Source: Hassallia byssoidea VB512170 (GTDB lineage Bacteria; Cyanobacteriota; Cyanobacteriia; Cyanobacteriales; Nostocaceae). From it: a DNA stretch of 59,149 bases. Below the pieces are notes generated by a model. The model saw only the letters and a list, made by a program, of their open reading frames with translations, was not told where the DNA came from and ran no database searches. Made by a program: the position numbers and the translations under genes. The stretch lies in the NCBI RefSeq assembly GCF_000817785.2, contig NZ_JTCM02000033.1, positions 1 to 59,149 of the forward strand, written 5' to 3'. Below, piece after piece: positions 25,589-34,649 of this stretch (positions are counted from its first letter, which is position 1; the number at the start of each line of letters is the position of its first letter).

Positions 25589-26538
25589 CTATCCTCTCCT
25601 TGTTCCCAACTATAACCACACAAACCAAAAATTTCGGCAAACACCCGTTCCGGAACACCTTCACTGTTCTCTAGAATTACCTGAACTGTGCAGTCAATTT
25701 TTTTAGTCACTTTTGTGGGTAGTGCATCAATTGCATTTTCCATCCAGTTAACTAACACTTGGTCAGAAAGACGGTCAATAATCGGCAGTCTTATAGGAGT
25801 ACAAGGTTCCCAAAATGTTTCAAATTCATCTGCAAACGCGATATTCCAGGTGTTAACACAACCATCCTGGTCAACTAAAAACATCAATAAAAAAAACTCG
25901 TTGCTTGAATAAATCGTCTGTTGAGTTGAGTTTACCAGGGGAAGCCAAAATTCGCGGATTAATTCCTCCAAATAGTCTTCCTCAATGCAATCCATATCGT
26001 GAAAAACCAGGATGACGTGCTGATTTTTCAACTGAGACATCACATTTCTAGCAATTTCAGACAATGAAAAGTCTTGTACTCCTATCTGACGCCCTAGTTC
26101 GCGCCATAATGCTTTAATGTCAGTTCTAAATGCTTTGCGGGAGAGGTGAAATTGAATTGGCGGAGTTACGCAACCATCAGGTATTGCCTGTAACAAACGT
26201 CTCAAAAGAAATATTTGCCCGTGTTCTGGCAAACCATGAACCAAAAAAGCCCCGATACGCTTTTCTTCAATAAATTCTCGGAATAAACGCACCTGCTTTA
26301 CATAATTCAGGCGAAACAGTTCAATGTGTATTCGCTCACTTTCTAGATTATCAATTTGGTTGGCGAGGCGATCGCGTTGTGCTTCAAAACGCTCAATTTC
26401 CTTATTTAGCTGAAAAGCTACTAAAGTACCTGCCTCAATTGCCGAATCATTCCGCAAGCGTTTTATCTTCTCGCTCAGTAGATCGTACTGTTGTTGAAGT
26501 TCTTCGCGTTTGTGCTGTAAGTGTTGAACTGAGGACAT
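25573..26538 (-). CDS. Inactive-STAND-like protein with N-terminal coiled coil
   Basis: Protein of 321 aa. Residues 1-70 are a coiled coil (QQQYDLLSEKIKRLRND, FQLNKEIERFEAQRDRL) that is also found at the C-terminus of the adjacent CHAT protein. From about residue 85 there is a STAND-ATPase-like domain. Where Walker A should be, the protein reads LVHGLPEHGQIFLLRRLL, without the GK(S/T), so nucleotide binding is probably lost. A Walker-B-like strand VILVFHDMD (175-183) remains. Such inactive-STAND domains are known from bacterial immunity proteins as adaptors. Starts 33 nt after the CHAT gene stop. Confidence 0.7.
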   Translation of the reverse strand: MSSVQHLQHKREELQQQYDLLSEKIKRLRNDSAIEAGTLVAFQLNKEIERFEAQRDRLANQIDNLESERIHIELFRLNYVKQVRLFREFIEEKRIGAFLVHGLPEHGQIFLLRRLLQAIPDGCVTPPIQFHLSRKAFRTDIKALWRELGRQIGVQDFSLSEIARNVMSQLKNQHVILVFHDMDCIEEDYLEELIREFWLPLVNSTQQTIYSSNEFFLLMFLVDQDGCVNTWNIAFADEFETFWEPCTPIRLPIIDRLSDQVLVNWMENAIDALPTKVTKKIDCTVQVILENSEGVPERVFAEIFGLCGYSWEQGEDRWLKL

Positions 26539-26571
26539 CTCTAAGCTTCTCTTTCCATTCAGAAATTGCCA

Positions 26572-27390
26572 TTATTGAAGTTGGTTTTCTAGCTTCTCAA
26601 TCTTTTGAGTAAGTTGTTCTATTTCAGCTTCAGTTTGTTCAATGTCCTTTTCCAACTGAAACCGTACAGCAGTACCAGCTTGAATTGCTAAATCCATCTT
26701 TAGGCGCTTGAGTTTCTCGCTTAACAGATCGTATTCTTCTTGAAGGTCTTCTAGTTGTTGTAAAGTTCGCCGTCGTTGTCCGGGGGTTAAAGTCGCTACT
26801 TTCTCCTTAGATATCACCTGTTGGACAGGAATATTTTTTTTATAAATAACTGGTTTAAGATGTTCTGGAATACCTTGTAGTCGAATTTCTACACAACCAA
26901 ACTCATAAGCATCTTCAATAGAACGATTTGCCGCTAAAGCCTTATAAAAACCAACTGCAAAAGCGATCGCTGCCTTATCTCCAATCGCATCATTCATCCC
27001 AATCACAAACGGGATATGTTGAGCGATCGCTTTAGCCTGAATCTCAGAATAGCAGGCATTCATTACCACACAATTTATGCTTTGTGCAAATAACTTAAAC
27101 ATTGCTGCTAAAGCATCAGGTTTAACAGACTGAACTTTGCCGACTTCATTCTCAAAGCACAATTCACCCGTACTTTTACCATGTCCGGAAAAATGCACAA
27201 TCTGCGGTTCAACATCAAATATAGCGTCTGTGATATCCCCCACGCGCACTGACTCACGCTGTTCTAGTTGAAACCTTCCTGGTTTACCCAGCCTTGCTTT
27301 AATATCGCGCAACTCTTGCCCTAAGCGTAACCGAGATTCGTCACTAGGATCGGCTGTGAGAAATAGAATTTTTATTTTACTATCATTCAT
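26572..27390 (-). CDS. CHAT-domain protein with C-terminal coiled coil
   Basis: Protein of 272 aa. CHAT domain about residues 1-195 with catalytic His70 (HFSGHG) and Cys113 (NACYSE); a caspase-like Cys protease. Residues 205-272 are a coiled coil (QEEYDLLSEKLKRLKMD, FQLEKDIEQTEAEIEQL) shared with the neighbouring inactive-STAND protein, which suggests that the two bind each other through it. The CHAT part is close at the DNA level to CHAT-1 of the broken gene at 20484-22460, so one copied or converted the other. First gene of the island operon. Confidence 0.88.
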   Translation of the reverse strand: MNDSKIKILFLTADPSDESRLRLGQELRDIKARLGKPGRFQLEQRESVRVGDITDAIFDVEPQIVHFSGHGKSTGELCFENEVGKVQSVKPDALAAMFKLFAQSINCVVMNACYSEIQAKAIAQHIPFVIGMNDAIGDKAAIAFAVGFYKALAANRSIEDAYEFGCVEIRLQGIPEHLKPVIYKKNIPVQQVISKEKVATLTPGQRRRTLQQLEDLQEEYDLLSEKLKRLKMDLAIQAGTAVRFQLEKDIEQTEAEIEQLTQKIEKLENQLQ

Positions 27391-27549
27391 TAGATTAGCA
27401 ACTTAATTAATACGTAACTCTCTCAAACTCTCTCAAACTCTCCCAAACTCTGTGTACTCTGCGTCCTCTGCGGTAGCCTCCGGCAACGCCAAGGGCGAAC
27501 GTTTTTTTCATATCTACAACGAAAAAAAGCCTCTTTCCCGACTGGGGAT

Positions 27550-27565
27550 GAGCGGTAAACCGCTC
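27550..27565 (-). terminator. Hairpin at the CPBP gene end
   Basis: GAGCGGT and ACCGCTC form a 7-bp stem directly after the CPBP stop on the minus strand. Weak terminator candidate. The gap 27391-27549 also has 11-bp CAAACTCTCTC-type repeats and a piece of the dispersed repeat seen at 10911. Confidence 0.4.
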
Positions 27566-27566
27566 A

Positions 27567-28448
27567 CTACGATAAAAAGTAGAGAATTAACCCTGTTAGT
27601 AGTAGACAAACAATTCCCGCAGCACCGGCTAGGGGTTTTTTATTTTTACCAGTCAACCACTCAGGGACTTTACCAGTGTAAGTAATTAACTCTGCTGTAT
27701 CTAGGCAAGCGATCGCCCATACCCATCCCGCGTGCAATCCAATCGCTAAACCTAAATTATTGCGATCGCTAAATCGTGCCAATACTAGCACCATTCCCAT
27801 TAACCACAGTCCGGGTAATTGCGGTATAGTTTCCCGTCGTTCCCAAACTAAATGTAGTAAAGCAAAAATCAAGCTAGAAATAACTGCTGCTACCCAAACT
27901 GAATAATCCCGCGTCAGTTGAGTAAACAAAAAACCGCGAAAAATCAACTCCTCTACACCACCAACAAACAAAGCTACCAAAAAAATAGGTAGCAAGATAG
28001 ATTGCAATTGCTTTGTCTGGGACTCTTGCCAGCTGCACCACGAAAGCCAAAATTGCCCACCAAATACAACAGCTAAACTCAATACTCCCAAAACAAAACC
28101 CAGTCCCAAAGAACCGAGAAGGGAAATATTCACTCTTAAGCCATAATCTGAAAAAGATGTATTAGTGAGCCAATTTATACCCCAGAGAATAAAAGGTGCT
28201 AATAAATAAAGCGAAACTAATAAAGGTAATTTTTGTTCTGGCTGCAAAGGTTTGCCCAGTTGCAAATTCAGTGCTAGTGCCGATACTATTGCTACTGGGA
28301 ACCAGCATACTATCCAGCCAATGAAAAAAGCCATCACTACCACTACCGCTGGTGCATTTTCAAGAAATGACACTAAGGTGTTGATTGATGGCTCAAATGA
28401 TGCTATAGAAACAGACAAAAACAAATACGACATACTTCTTGCAAACAT
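27567..28448 (-). CDS. CPBP family intramembrane glutamic endopeptidase
   Basis: Membrane protein of 293 aa with about eight helices. The ABI/CPBP motifs are clear: EELIFRGFLF (Glu-Glu-x-x-x-Arg), FALLHLVW (His) and GLAIGLHAGWVW (His). Family members cleave within the membrane (Rce1-like) or act in bacteriocin immunity and membrane protein maturation; the substrate is unknown. A second ATG six codons in is possible. It is separated from the CHAT operon by about 176 bp of repeats, so it is probably a separate unit. Confidence 0.88.
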   Translation of the reverse strand: MFARSMSYLFLSVSIASFEPSINTLVSFLENAPAVVVVMAFFIGWIVCWFPVAIVSALALNLQLGKPLQPEQKLPLLVSLYLLAPFILWGINWLTNTSFSDYGLRVNISLLGSLGLGFVLGVLSLAVVFGGQFWLSWCSWQESQTKQLQSILLPIFLVALFVGGVEELIFRGFLFTQLTRDYSVWVAAVISSLIFALLHLVWERRETIPQLPGLWLMGMVLVLARFSDRNNLGLAIGLHAGWVWAIACLDTAELITYTGKVPEWLTGKNKKPLAGAAGIVCLLLTGLILYFLS

Positions 28449-28616
28449 AGATTTCTTGTTTTTTAATCAAGCTTCTACCAAAATTGGCAATCTCTACAAG
28501 ATGTCTAATCGTATTTTTTTGACTTGACACAATTGTTAAACAAAAGATGTTAATTTTTCTTACATAGAGAACAAGTTATCAAGCATTTAGCTTGAAATGC
28601 CTCCAGATCGAAAAAT

Positions 28617-29063
28617 TTACTCTTCGTCTTCGTCTTCGTCTTCTTCATCTTCGTCTAATTCTAAATCTTCATCTGCCTCGGTCAATTTTTTATCACCTTC
28701 ACCAACTTGAATCAGGTGAATATGCTTATATCCCAGTTTAATTTCAAACTCATCACCTGACTTTAAGCCCATTGCTTTGGTGTAGGTGGCTCCAATCACA
28801 ATCTGACCATTTTGATGTACGCTAACACGATAGGTCGGTTCACGCCCACGTCCATCTTTTGGTGCTTCTGGACTGAGAGGAATTCCCCTAGCTGATAGCA
28901 AAGCATCGTAGAAATCGGTCAGGTTTACTCGTACCTGACCACCTTTAGTAGTTGTGTAATAGCCACATTGCTTGGCTCTTTCTCGTCGTGGTAAAGTAGA
29001 AAGTTCTTTTACCTTAGCAAGCAGTGCTTTTCCAGTTAATGGCGCGGTTGCGGTTTCAGTCAT
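28617..29063 (-). CDS. cyAbrB family transcriptional regulator
   Basis: Protein of 148 aa from MTETATAPLTGKALLAKVKE; a TTG three codons earlier is less likely. The N-terminal half is the cyanobacterial conserved block (RRERAKQCGYYTT). The AbrB-like DNA-binding motif runs about residues 85-120 (GQIVIGATYTKAMGLKSGDEFEI). The C-terminus is a run of Asp/Glu. CyAbrB proteins control carbon and nitrogen metabolism genes; I cannot tell which paralogue this is. Confidence 0.92.
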   Translation of the reverse strand: MTETATAPLTGKALLAKVKELSTLPRRERAKQCGYYTTTKGGQVRVNLTDFYDALLSARGIPLSPEAPKDGRGREPTYRVSVHQNGQIVIGATYTKAMGLKSGDEFEIKLGYKHIHLIQVGEGDKKLTEADEDLELDEDEEDEDEDEE

Positions 29064-30531
29064 TACGCTCAAATTATCCTTAGTCTCTCCAAACTGATAA
29101 ACGATATTGTCTCATGCCAGTATTTGGCTTTTTGACACCTGCCCAAACCTACTCAAGACCCTAGGATAAGAGGTGAATTCCTGCTTATAAAAGCCATAAG
29201 ATCCGAGGGAAAAAGTAGTGTAGATTCTCCCTTTGAGTTTGCGGTGTAGATGTTCTTCACACTCAACTCTTGTTTTCACCATCAACAGACGAACAGCTTG
29301 CATCTGCCGTTGGGAGTTATTTCTTTATTGCCGTTCTATTTTGAAGGCACACAATAGATTAGAGGTTATGGTTGTCACAGGCATTAATTTCGGTGAGTGT
29401 ACGGCATTGTTAAGCATTCTTTGCCATCGAGAGGTGAAATAATTTTCTCTTTTGACGCTAATATGGCGGTGTAATCTTAAGCCACCTTTACAAATTGTGT
29501 CGGTTCTACTACTAGAAACAAGTCGCAGACCAATCGAAAATGCAGGCTTTTCAGTTTCAGCGTTAGCCTTTGTTGCTCTTGAGTCGTAAGGTTTTCCTCT
29601 TCCTCATCTGAGCGTTTTTTAGAACAGCATAGTATTTGTATACGGTTCTTGTGCATACACCCTTTTATCCTGCCAGTAGAGACGATAAATTTCACCTCTC
29701 TACATTACAAAGAAACAAAACTATAATAATAGCCGCAGATCGGACGGCTATTTATACTGGTTTTGTTGCCTCGTAATTTTATATTAAATACTAGCATGGA
29801 CTAATAATAGCAAAATTGTTGTTTATTTTTGAATTAAAGTTGCGAAGTTACTTTTATTTAAATCCCTCCCCTTGGTCAGCAAAAAACGGTGAGGATTTTC
29901 AGGAGCGCTTTATTACCGTCGGGTAAAAATGCTCTTGTTTTTGAGGAAGTTTGCATTTCGGATTTTCGCTATGAGCAAAACTCCGGTTAATGGTGCTTGA
30001 TTACCAATCATTCGTTATTACCGCACAGCTTTTAGAAAAATTGATTTAATTTACAGGCGGAGTTTTGACAAGTGACGTAGAGGAGCGCCTGAGTCTTGAT
30101 TTCGCACTCGGCTTCAGCGCAGTTGTCCTTCTTGTTTGCCGCAGTCTGGAAAAAAATTATGCTCAAATGGAGATGTTTATTACAAGCTTTAACAATTCTA
30201 TATAACTAAAAAAATATCGTTTAGCCATCTTTAGAGGGATTTTTCGATGTAAGGATTGTCTTTGGTGGACATTAACATATATTTATATCTCAATCAGCGC
30301 TCTTTGAGGATAGAGGTTGAGGCGATCGCCCTCTTTGAATTCGGCATTTAGAGAACTAAGATTTTTCTGGTTATCCTTGAACTAGAATCAGTAGCTCTTT
30401 TATCATCAGTCAATTAACAGCTGGCTTTGAATTAAGGGCAATATGATTATGGGTCAATGAGTGCAAGGAATATGCATGTACTCATGATTTACTAGTCAGG
30501 CGAGATAATTTTAAGACTTTGGTTGGTGGAA
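29064..30531. other. Long gap without a supported gene
   Basis: About 1.47 kb between cyAbrB and the iron-sulfur subunit gene. Only short ORFs lacking ATG starts or family features are present (the longest is 72 codons at 29477-29695, minus, GTG start). No tRNA or known structured RNA is recognised by eye. Part may be the leader of either gene; a non-coding RNA is possible. Confidence 0.5.
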
Positions 30532-31539
30532 ATGGAAGTTCTTTTTAAGGTCATTCGGCAAACAGAAAATTCATCCCCAGTGGTACAAACTTACCGTTTA
30601 GAGGCAGAACCGGGCAATACAATCCTGGATTGTCTCAATCAAATTAAGTGGGAGCAAGATGGAACTTTAGCGTATCGCAAAAATTGTCGCAATACTATTT
30701 GTGGTAGCTGCGCTATGCGAATCAATGGACGTTCGGCTTTAGCATGTAAGGAAAATCTCAGAAGTGAAATTGCCCGGTTAGAAAATATCCCAGCGTCGGG
30801 AAGTAAGGCATCTTCTATTCCGGAAATGACGATCGCCCCGTTGGGTAATATGCCGGTGATTAAAGATTTAGTTGTGGATATGAGCAGTTTTTGGGATAAC
30901 CTAGAGGCAGTTGCTCCTTATGTCAGCACGGCAGGGCGACAAGTTCCAGAAAAAGAATTTTTGCAAACACCACAAGAGCGATCGCTTCTCGATCAAACTG
31001 GCAATTGCATTATGTGTGGAGCTTGTTACTCTGAATGCAATGCCCGTGAAGTCAACTCAGATTTTGTCGGTCCCCATGCTCTTGCCAAAGCTTACCGCAT
31101 GGTCGCAGACTCCCGCGACGACGACACTGAAAATCGATTAGAAAATTACAACGAAGATACTAAAGGTGTTTGGGGTTGCACTCGTTGTTTTTACTGCAAT
31201 AGTGTTTGTCCGATGGATGTAGAGCCACTCGAACAAATTACTAAAATTAAACAAGAAATTCTCCAACACAAACAAGTAGCCGACAGCCGTTCAATTCGTC
31301 ACCGCAAGGTATTAGTAGATTTGGTGAAAGAAGGTGGCTGGATTGATGAACGTAAATTTGGCTTACATGTAGTCGGTAATTACTTTAAAGACTTAACAGG
31401 ATTGCTGAGTATTGTACCCTTGGGGATGCGAATGATCGCTAAAGGTAAATTCCCACTATCATTTGAATCTTCAGAAGGAACTCAACAAGTGCGATCGCTT
31501 ATCGAAGCTGTTCAACAAGAAGAAGGGAGTAGGGAGTAG
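30532..31539 (+). CDS. sdhB: Succinate dehydrogenase / fumarate reductase iron-sulfur subunit
   Basis: Protein of 335 aa from the ATG, three codons inside a TTG. The N-terminal 2Fe-2S domain has CRNTICGSCAMRINGRSALAC. Two further clusters follow: CIMCGACYSEC and CTRCFYCNSVCP. The second carries an extra Cys where E. coli SdhB has Ile, so it should hold a 4Fe-4S instead of a 3Fe-4S centre, as in the archaeal/cyanobacterial type E enzymes. No flavoprotein or anchor subunit gene is nearby, which is common in cyanobacteria. The last codons and the stop lie in minisatellite DNA (GGGAGTAGGGAGTAG). Confidence 0.93.
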   Translation: MEVLFKVIRQTENSSPVVQTYRLEAEPGNTILDCLNQIKWEQDGTLAYRKNCRNTICGSCAMRINGRSALACKENLRSEIARLENIPASGSKASSIPEMTIAPLGNMPVIKDLVVDMSSFWDNLEAVAPYVSTAGRQVPEKEFLQTPQERSLLDQTGNCIMCGACYSECNAREVNSDFVGPHALAKAYRMVADSRDDDTENRLENYNEDTKGVWGCTRCFYCNSVCPMDVEPLEQITKIKQEILQHKQVADSRSIRHRKVLVDLVKEGGWIDERKFGLHVVGNYFKDLTGLLSIVPLGMRMIAKGKFPLSFESSEGTQQVRSLIEAVQQEEGSRE

Positions 31540-31737
31540 GGAGTGGGGAGTGGGGGGACAAGGGAGATGGGGGAGACAAGGGGGACAAGGGAGATGGGGG
31601 AGATGGGGAAGACAAGGGAGACAAGGGAGATGGGGAAGACAAGGGAGAAATTTTTCCTTATCCCCCTTGTCCCCCTTGTCCCCCTTGTCCCCCTCCCCCA
31701 CTCCCCACTCCCCACTCCCCACTCCCCACTCCCATTC
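31520..31737. repeat. Minisatellite pair between convergent sdhB and TolB-like gene
   Basis: Left part: GGGAGTA/GGGGAGT then GGGACAAGGGAGATGG units. Right part: CCCCCTTGTC and CCCCACT units, the complement of the left. The whole can fold into a long hairpin and may end transcription from both sides. Confidence 0.85.
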
Positions 31738-32250
31738 TTAAGGTATATTCAAACGCTGTCCAGAACGGTCATAGACAAAAATATCCCACTGTCCATTGAG
31801 AGTAGACTCAAAGGAGATTCTACTTGCATCAGCGCTGATTGTCGGGTTGCGGACTTCCGCTTGAAGATTAGCAGTTAAATTGCGCGATTGCCGCGTTTCC
31901 CGGTCATAAAGAAATATAGCCGATCGCCCTTGACGAGAAGCTGCAAAGACAATAAAACGACCATTATCGTCAACACTAGGATGAGAAGCGATCGCATCCA
32001 AAGAATTTAAACCAGGCAAATCAATTAAATTGCCAGTCACTATATCAAACATATACACATCCTGGCTGCCCCGGCGATCGCTAGTAAAAACAATATACCT
32101 ACCCGAAATTTGCGGATTTAATTCCGAAGCTGAACTGTTAAAACTTCTACCCCCCGGATCAAAAGGGTAATTTAACAGGCGAGGATAGCCAACACAGCCA
32201 CTCAACAAGCCTGCTAATGCCAACACAGGTATAAAAATAGAGCGTTTCAT
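31738..32250 (-). CDS. TolB-like beta-propeller lipoprotein (copy 1)
   Basis: Protein of 170 aa. Signal peptide with lipobox LLSGC (Cys19), so it is probably lipid-anchored. Three WD40/TolB-type blades: GRYIVFTSDRRGSQDVYMFD, GRFIVFAASRQGRSAIFLYD, and a last one ending NGQWDIFVYDRSGQ. Three blades are too few for a closed propeller, so it may pair with its neighbour or another protein. It is a tandem paralogue of 32438-32995. Confidence 0.82.
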   Translation of the reverse strand: MKRSIFIPVLALAGLLSGCVGYPRLLNYPFDPGGRSFNSSASELNPQISGRYIVFTSDRRGSQDVYMFDIVTGNLIDLPGLNSLDAIASHPSVDDNGRFIVFAASRQGRSAIFLYDRETRQSRNLTANLQAEVRNPTISADASRISFESTLNGQWDIFVYDRSGQRLNIP

Positions 32251-32263
32251 ATATTAGTCAAGA

Positions 32264-32437
32264 GTTAGGAATTAGGAGTTAGGAGTTAGGAGTTAGGAAT
32301 TAGGAGTTAGGAGTTAAGAGTTAGGAGTTAAGAGTTAGGAGTTATTCCCCATCTCCCCCTGCTCCCCCTGCTCCCCCTGCTCCCCCTGCTCCCCCTGCTC
32401 CCCCTGCTCCCCCTGCTCCCCCTCTCCCCCTCTCCCC
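32264..32437. repeat. Heptamer and 9-bp arrays between TolB-like genes
   Basis: TTAGGAG/TTAAGAG heptamers (32264-32343) followed by at least eight CCCCCTGCT units (32352-32430). It separates the two tandem paralogues. Confidence 0.9.
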
Positions 32438-32995
32438 TCAAGGTGCAGGTACAGTTGCACCATTAGGAATATCTAACTCAATATTTGGTCCCCGGTCTAG
32501 TACTTCAATATCCCACTGACCGCGACTGGCAGTTTCAAATACAACATAACGTCCGTCTGGGCTGAGATGAGGATTTCTCAGCCAGCCGCGATAGATTGGG
32601 GTGAGGATTTGTGATTGTTGCGTAGCGCGATCGTAAAGTGCCACAACTGGTCTACCTTGGTCGCTAGTAATGTAAGCAATATAACGCCCTGTGTAGCTCA
32701 GACTTGGACTTTCAGCAATTGTATCTGCTCGATTTAAGCGCGGTGTGGGAATAAACTGTTGCTGTTGCAAGTCATACACCAATAGCTGGTGAACACCATT
32801 GCGATTTGAGACAAACGCTAAAAAGCGACCATTTCCACTCAAAGTCGGTTGCTCTTCAGTGTAGCGACTGTTGAGGGAATTGGAAGCAAAAGGGATAACG
32901 CCGGAATCACAGGATACAAGTAAGCTTGTTAAGCTATAGATAAAACTCCAATAAAACGGTCTTTGGAGCCAATTTTTAGGTGTAAATTTTGTCAC
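32438..32995 (-). CDS. TolB-like beta-propeller lipoprotein (copy 2)
   Basis: Protein of 185 aa with an N-terminal hydrophobic segment and lipobox-like LLVSC. Three TolB-type blades: [40 protein letters not shown], and one ending [13 protein letters not shown]. Same design as the downstream gene at 31738-32250, from which it is separated by about 190 bp of repeats. Function unknown; it may bind envelope partners. Lies between ycf66 and copy 1 on the same strand. Confidence 0.82.
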   Translation of the reverse strand: MTKFTPKNWLQRPFYWSFIYSLTSLLVSCDSGVIPFASNSLNSRYTEEQPTLSGNGRFLAFVSNRNGVHQLLVYDLQQQQFIPTPRLNRADTIAESPSLSYTGRYIAYITSDQGRPVVALYDRATQQSQILTPIYRGWLRNPHLSPDGRYVVFETASRGQWDIEVLDRGPNIELDIPNGATVPAP

Positions 32996-33042
32996 CTCAA
33001 ATGTTTTTCATCGCAATTTTTGCGACATTCACCTAAGCTTTA

Positions 33043-33933
33043 TTAAATATCATCAAATTTAGTCGAATTATCGGATTCATCTGGCTGTTCCAGAGGTTTG
33101 TAATCTACGTATTCAGTTGGTGTTGCATCATCTTCGCGTTCTCTACGCACAGGTGAGTCATTAGGCGTTCGCCTTCTTCTTGCTCTGGGAGTTACATCTT
33201 CAGTGCTTTCCGGGCGGGAATTACTATTACCACCACGACGCGCAGGTTTTCTCACCTCGCCAGAATTGTCCCAATCATCCACTTGTTGCCGAGAAGAAGA
33301 ACCCCATTCATCCTCAGTTCTTTCTGGGGTACGATTCACAGTCCGCCGCGAACTAGGACGACGCGGTTTGTCTGTGGTTTCTGGTCTTTCGCGAGTATTA
33401 CGGCGTTCTGAACGACGTGGTGCTTCATCACTGTAATAATCATCGTTTCTAGAGCGATCGTCCCTACTACCCCGAATCCGAGCGCGTGGGCGTTCCGGCT
33501 CATAATCATCATAAGGCAGTGGTTCTAGCTCTGCATCCACCTCAGCCTTATAGCGCCGATTATAAGAATAGTTATCGCTGACATCTCGACCATCATCGAC
33601 AATTTTCGTATTCCGCTTGGCTTGCTCAGTCGCAATACCCCGCAAGCGAATACTTTCAACTGCAAAAAACACAGTTGTACCAACCAAAAGTAGCTGACCA
33701 AATTGCAAAATCGGGTCTAGACGCCATCCTTGGAAGATAAGAATAAAACCGCACAGCAAGCCCACCGCTGCAAAAAAGATATCTTGGTCTCTTGACAGTT
33801 CTGGACGCACAGAGCGGAGAAAATACAGAGCTGCCCCAGCCACAGCCAGGAAAATTCCTAGGAAAGTGGCTGGAGTTGCTCCCACATTTACCTGAGCCAG
33901 GAAACTGGCTGAGTTCAGCCCAAAATTTATCAT
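33043..33933 (-). CDS. ycf66: Ycf66 family protein
   Basis: Protein of 296 aa. The N-terminal about 95 residues match the conserved Ycf66 region, with three hydrophobic segments (FLGIFLAVAGAALYFLRSV, IFFAAVGLLCGFILIFQGW, FGQLLLVGTTVFFAVESI). The remainder is a long polar, Arg/Asp/Glu-rich and probably disordered tail. Present in cyanobacteria and some plastids; role not established, though it travels with psbX as here. Membrane location is likely. Confidence 0.9.
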   Translation of the reverse strand: MINFGLNSASFLAQVNVGATPATFLGIFLAVAGAALYFLRSVRPELSRDQDIFFAAVGLLCGFILIFQGWRLDPILQFGQLLLVGTTVFFAVESIRLRGIATEQAKRNTKIVDDGRDVSDNYSYNRRYKAEVDAELEPLPYDDYEPERPRARIRGSRDDRSRNDDYYSDEAPRRSERRNTRERPETTDKPRRPSSRRTVNRTPERTEDEWGSSSRQQVDDWDNSGEVRKPARRGGNSNSRPESTEDVTPRARRRRTPNDSPVRREREDDATPTEYVDYKPLEQPDESDNSTKFDDI

Positions 33934-34013
33934 TGGTATTTTCCTAATATCACATCTATGTTAGCGATTAAAATCACTACTCTAATCAGAGACAAAATAT
34001 TAATATAGAGACG

Positions 34014-34036
34014 CGATTGGGTCACGTCTCTACATT
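34014..34036. repeat. Short hairpin between ycf66 and psbX
   Basis: TAGAGACG and CGTCTCTA arms around GCGATTGGGTCA-type sequence. A similar arm set occurs near 29675-29701 and 47276-47335, so it belongs to a dispersed family. Confidence 0.45.
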
Positions 34037-34164
34037 CAGAATATGTATCTGCTAGCTAAGTATACCTTTGACTAGCATTTAAGGAATCAATGTTCCGATT
34101 GCAACCAGGTATTTCGCTAACAAATAATTGCTTGTGAGAGCCAAACCGACTCCTGCAAGTGTTC

Positions 34165-34281
34165 TTAACGCTGGATTTTATCTTTTTGGCTAATAAAAAT
34201 CAGACCAACAGTCGCCGGAACAACGACAATTACTGTACCCAAGACAAGACTCCAAAGGAAATTTGCTAAAGAAGGCGTCAT
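34165..34281 (-). CDS. psbX: Photosystem II protein PsbX
   Basis: Very small protein (38 aa) reading [20 protein letters not shown] and then [18 protein letters not shown]. This is the known single-helix photosystem II subunit that helps bind plastoquinone near cytochrome b559. An upstream in-frame ATG at 34293 would add MLKS. The gene lies upstream of ycf66 on the same strand, as in other cyanobacteria. Confidence 0.93.
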   Translation of the reverse strand: MTPSLANFLWSLVLGTVIVVVPATVGLIFISQKDKIQR

Positions 34282-34649
34282 AGATTTCAACATGAATTTA
34301 CACTCTTCATCATAATTCTAATGTTGTATCAGTTCCTTGAAAAGCCTCCAAGCGTTAACTCCTAAACTTAGTGACGAAGTTAACAAATAATTAAATCAAC
34401 TGCGCTTTGCATGTTCGGTTATCTAACCACGCAGACGAGTCAAGGCTTGTGGTTATGGCGCTTTGCATTTAGATAAAATATCATAAACACGACTAACAGC
34501 ACGCAATCAACTGAGTATCCATTAGGGCTTTATCATTACAAACTCAGAGTGTTTTAGTATAAATACCTCTCAGTGATTGACATCAAATTATAAACAGTGC
34601 TTTACAAAGCTTAAATTTTTTCTTTCTGCACGGAGAGTAGTTCAAACCG

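Noticed and set aside
29477-29695. 72-codon minus-strand ORF
   Set aside because: GTG start inside a repeat-like hairpin, no ribosome site, no family features.
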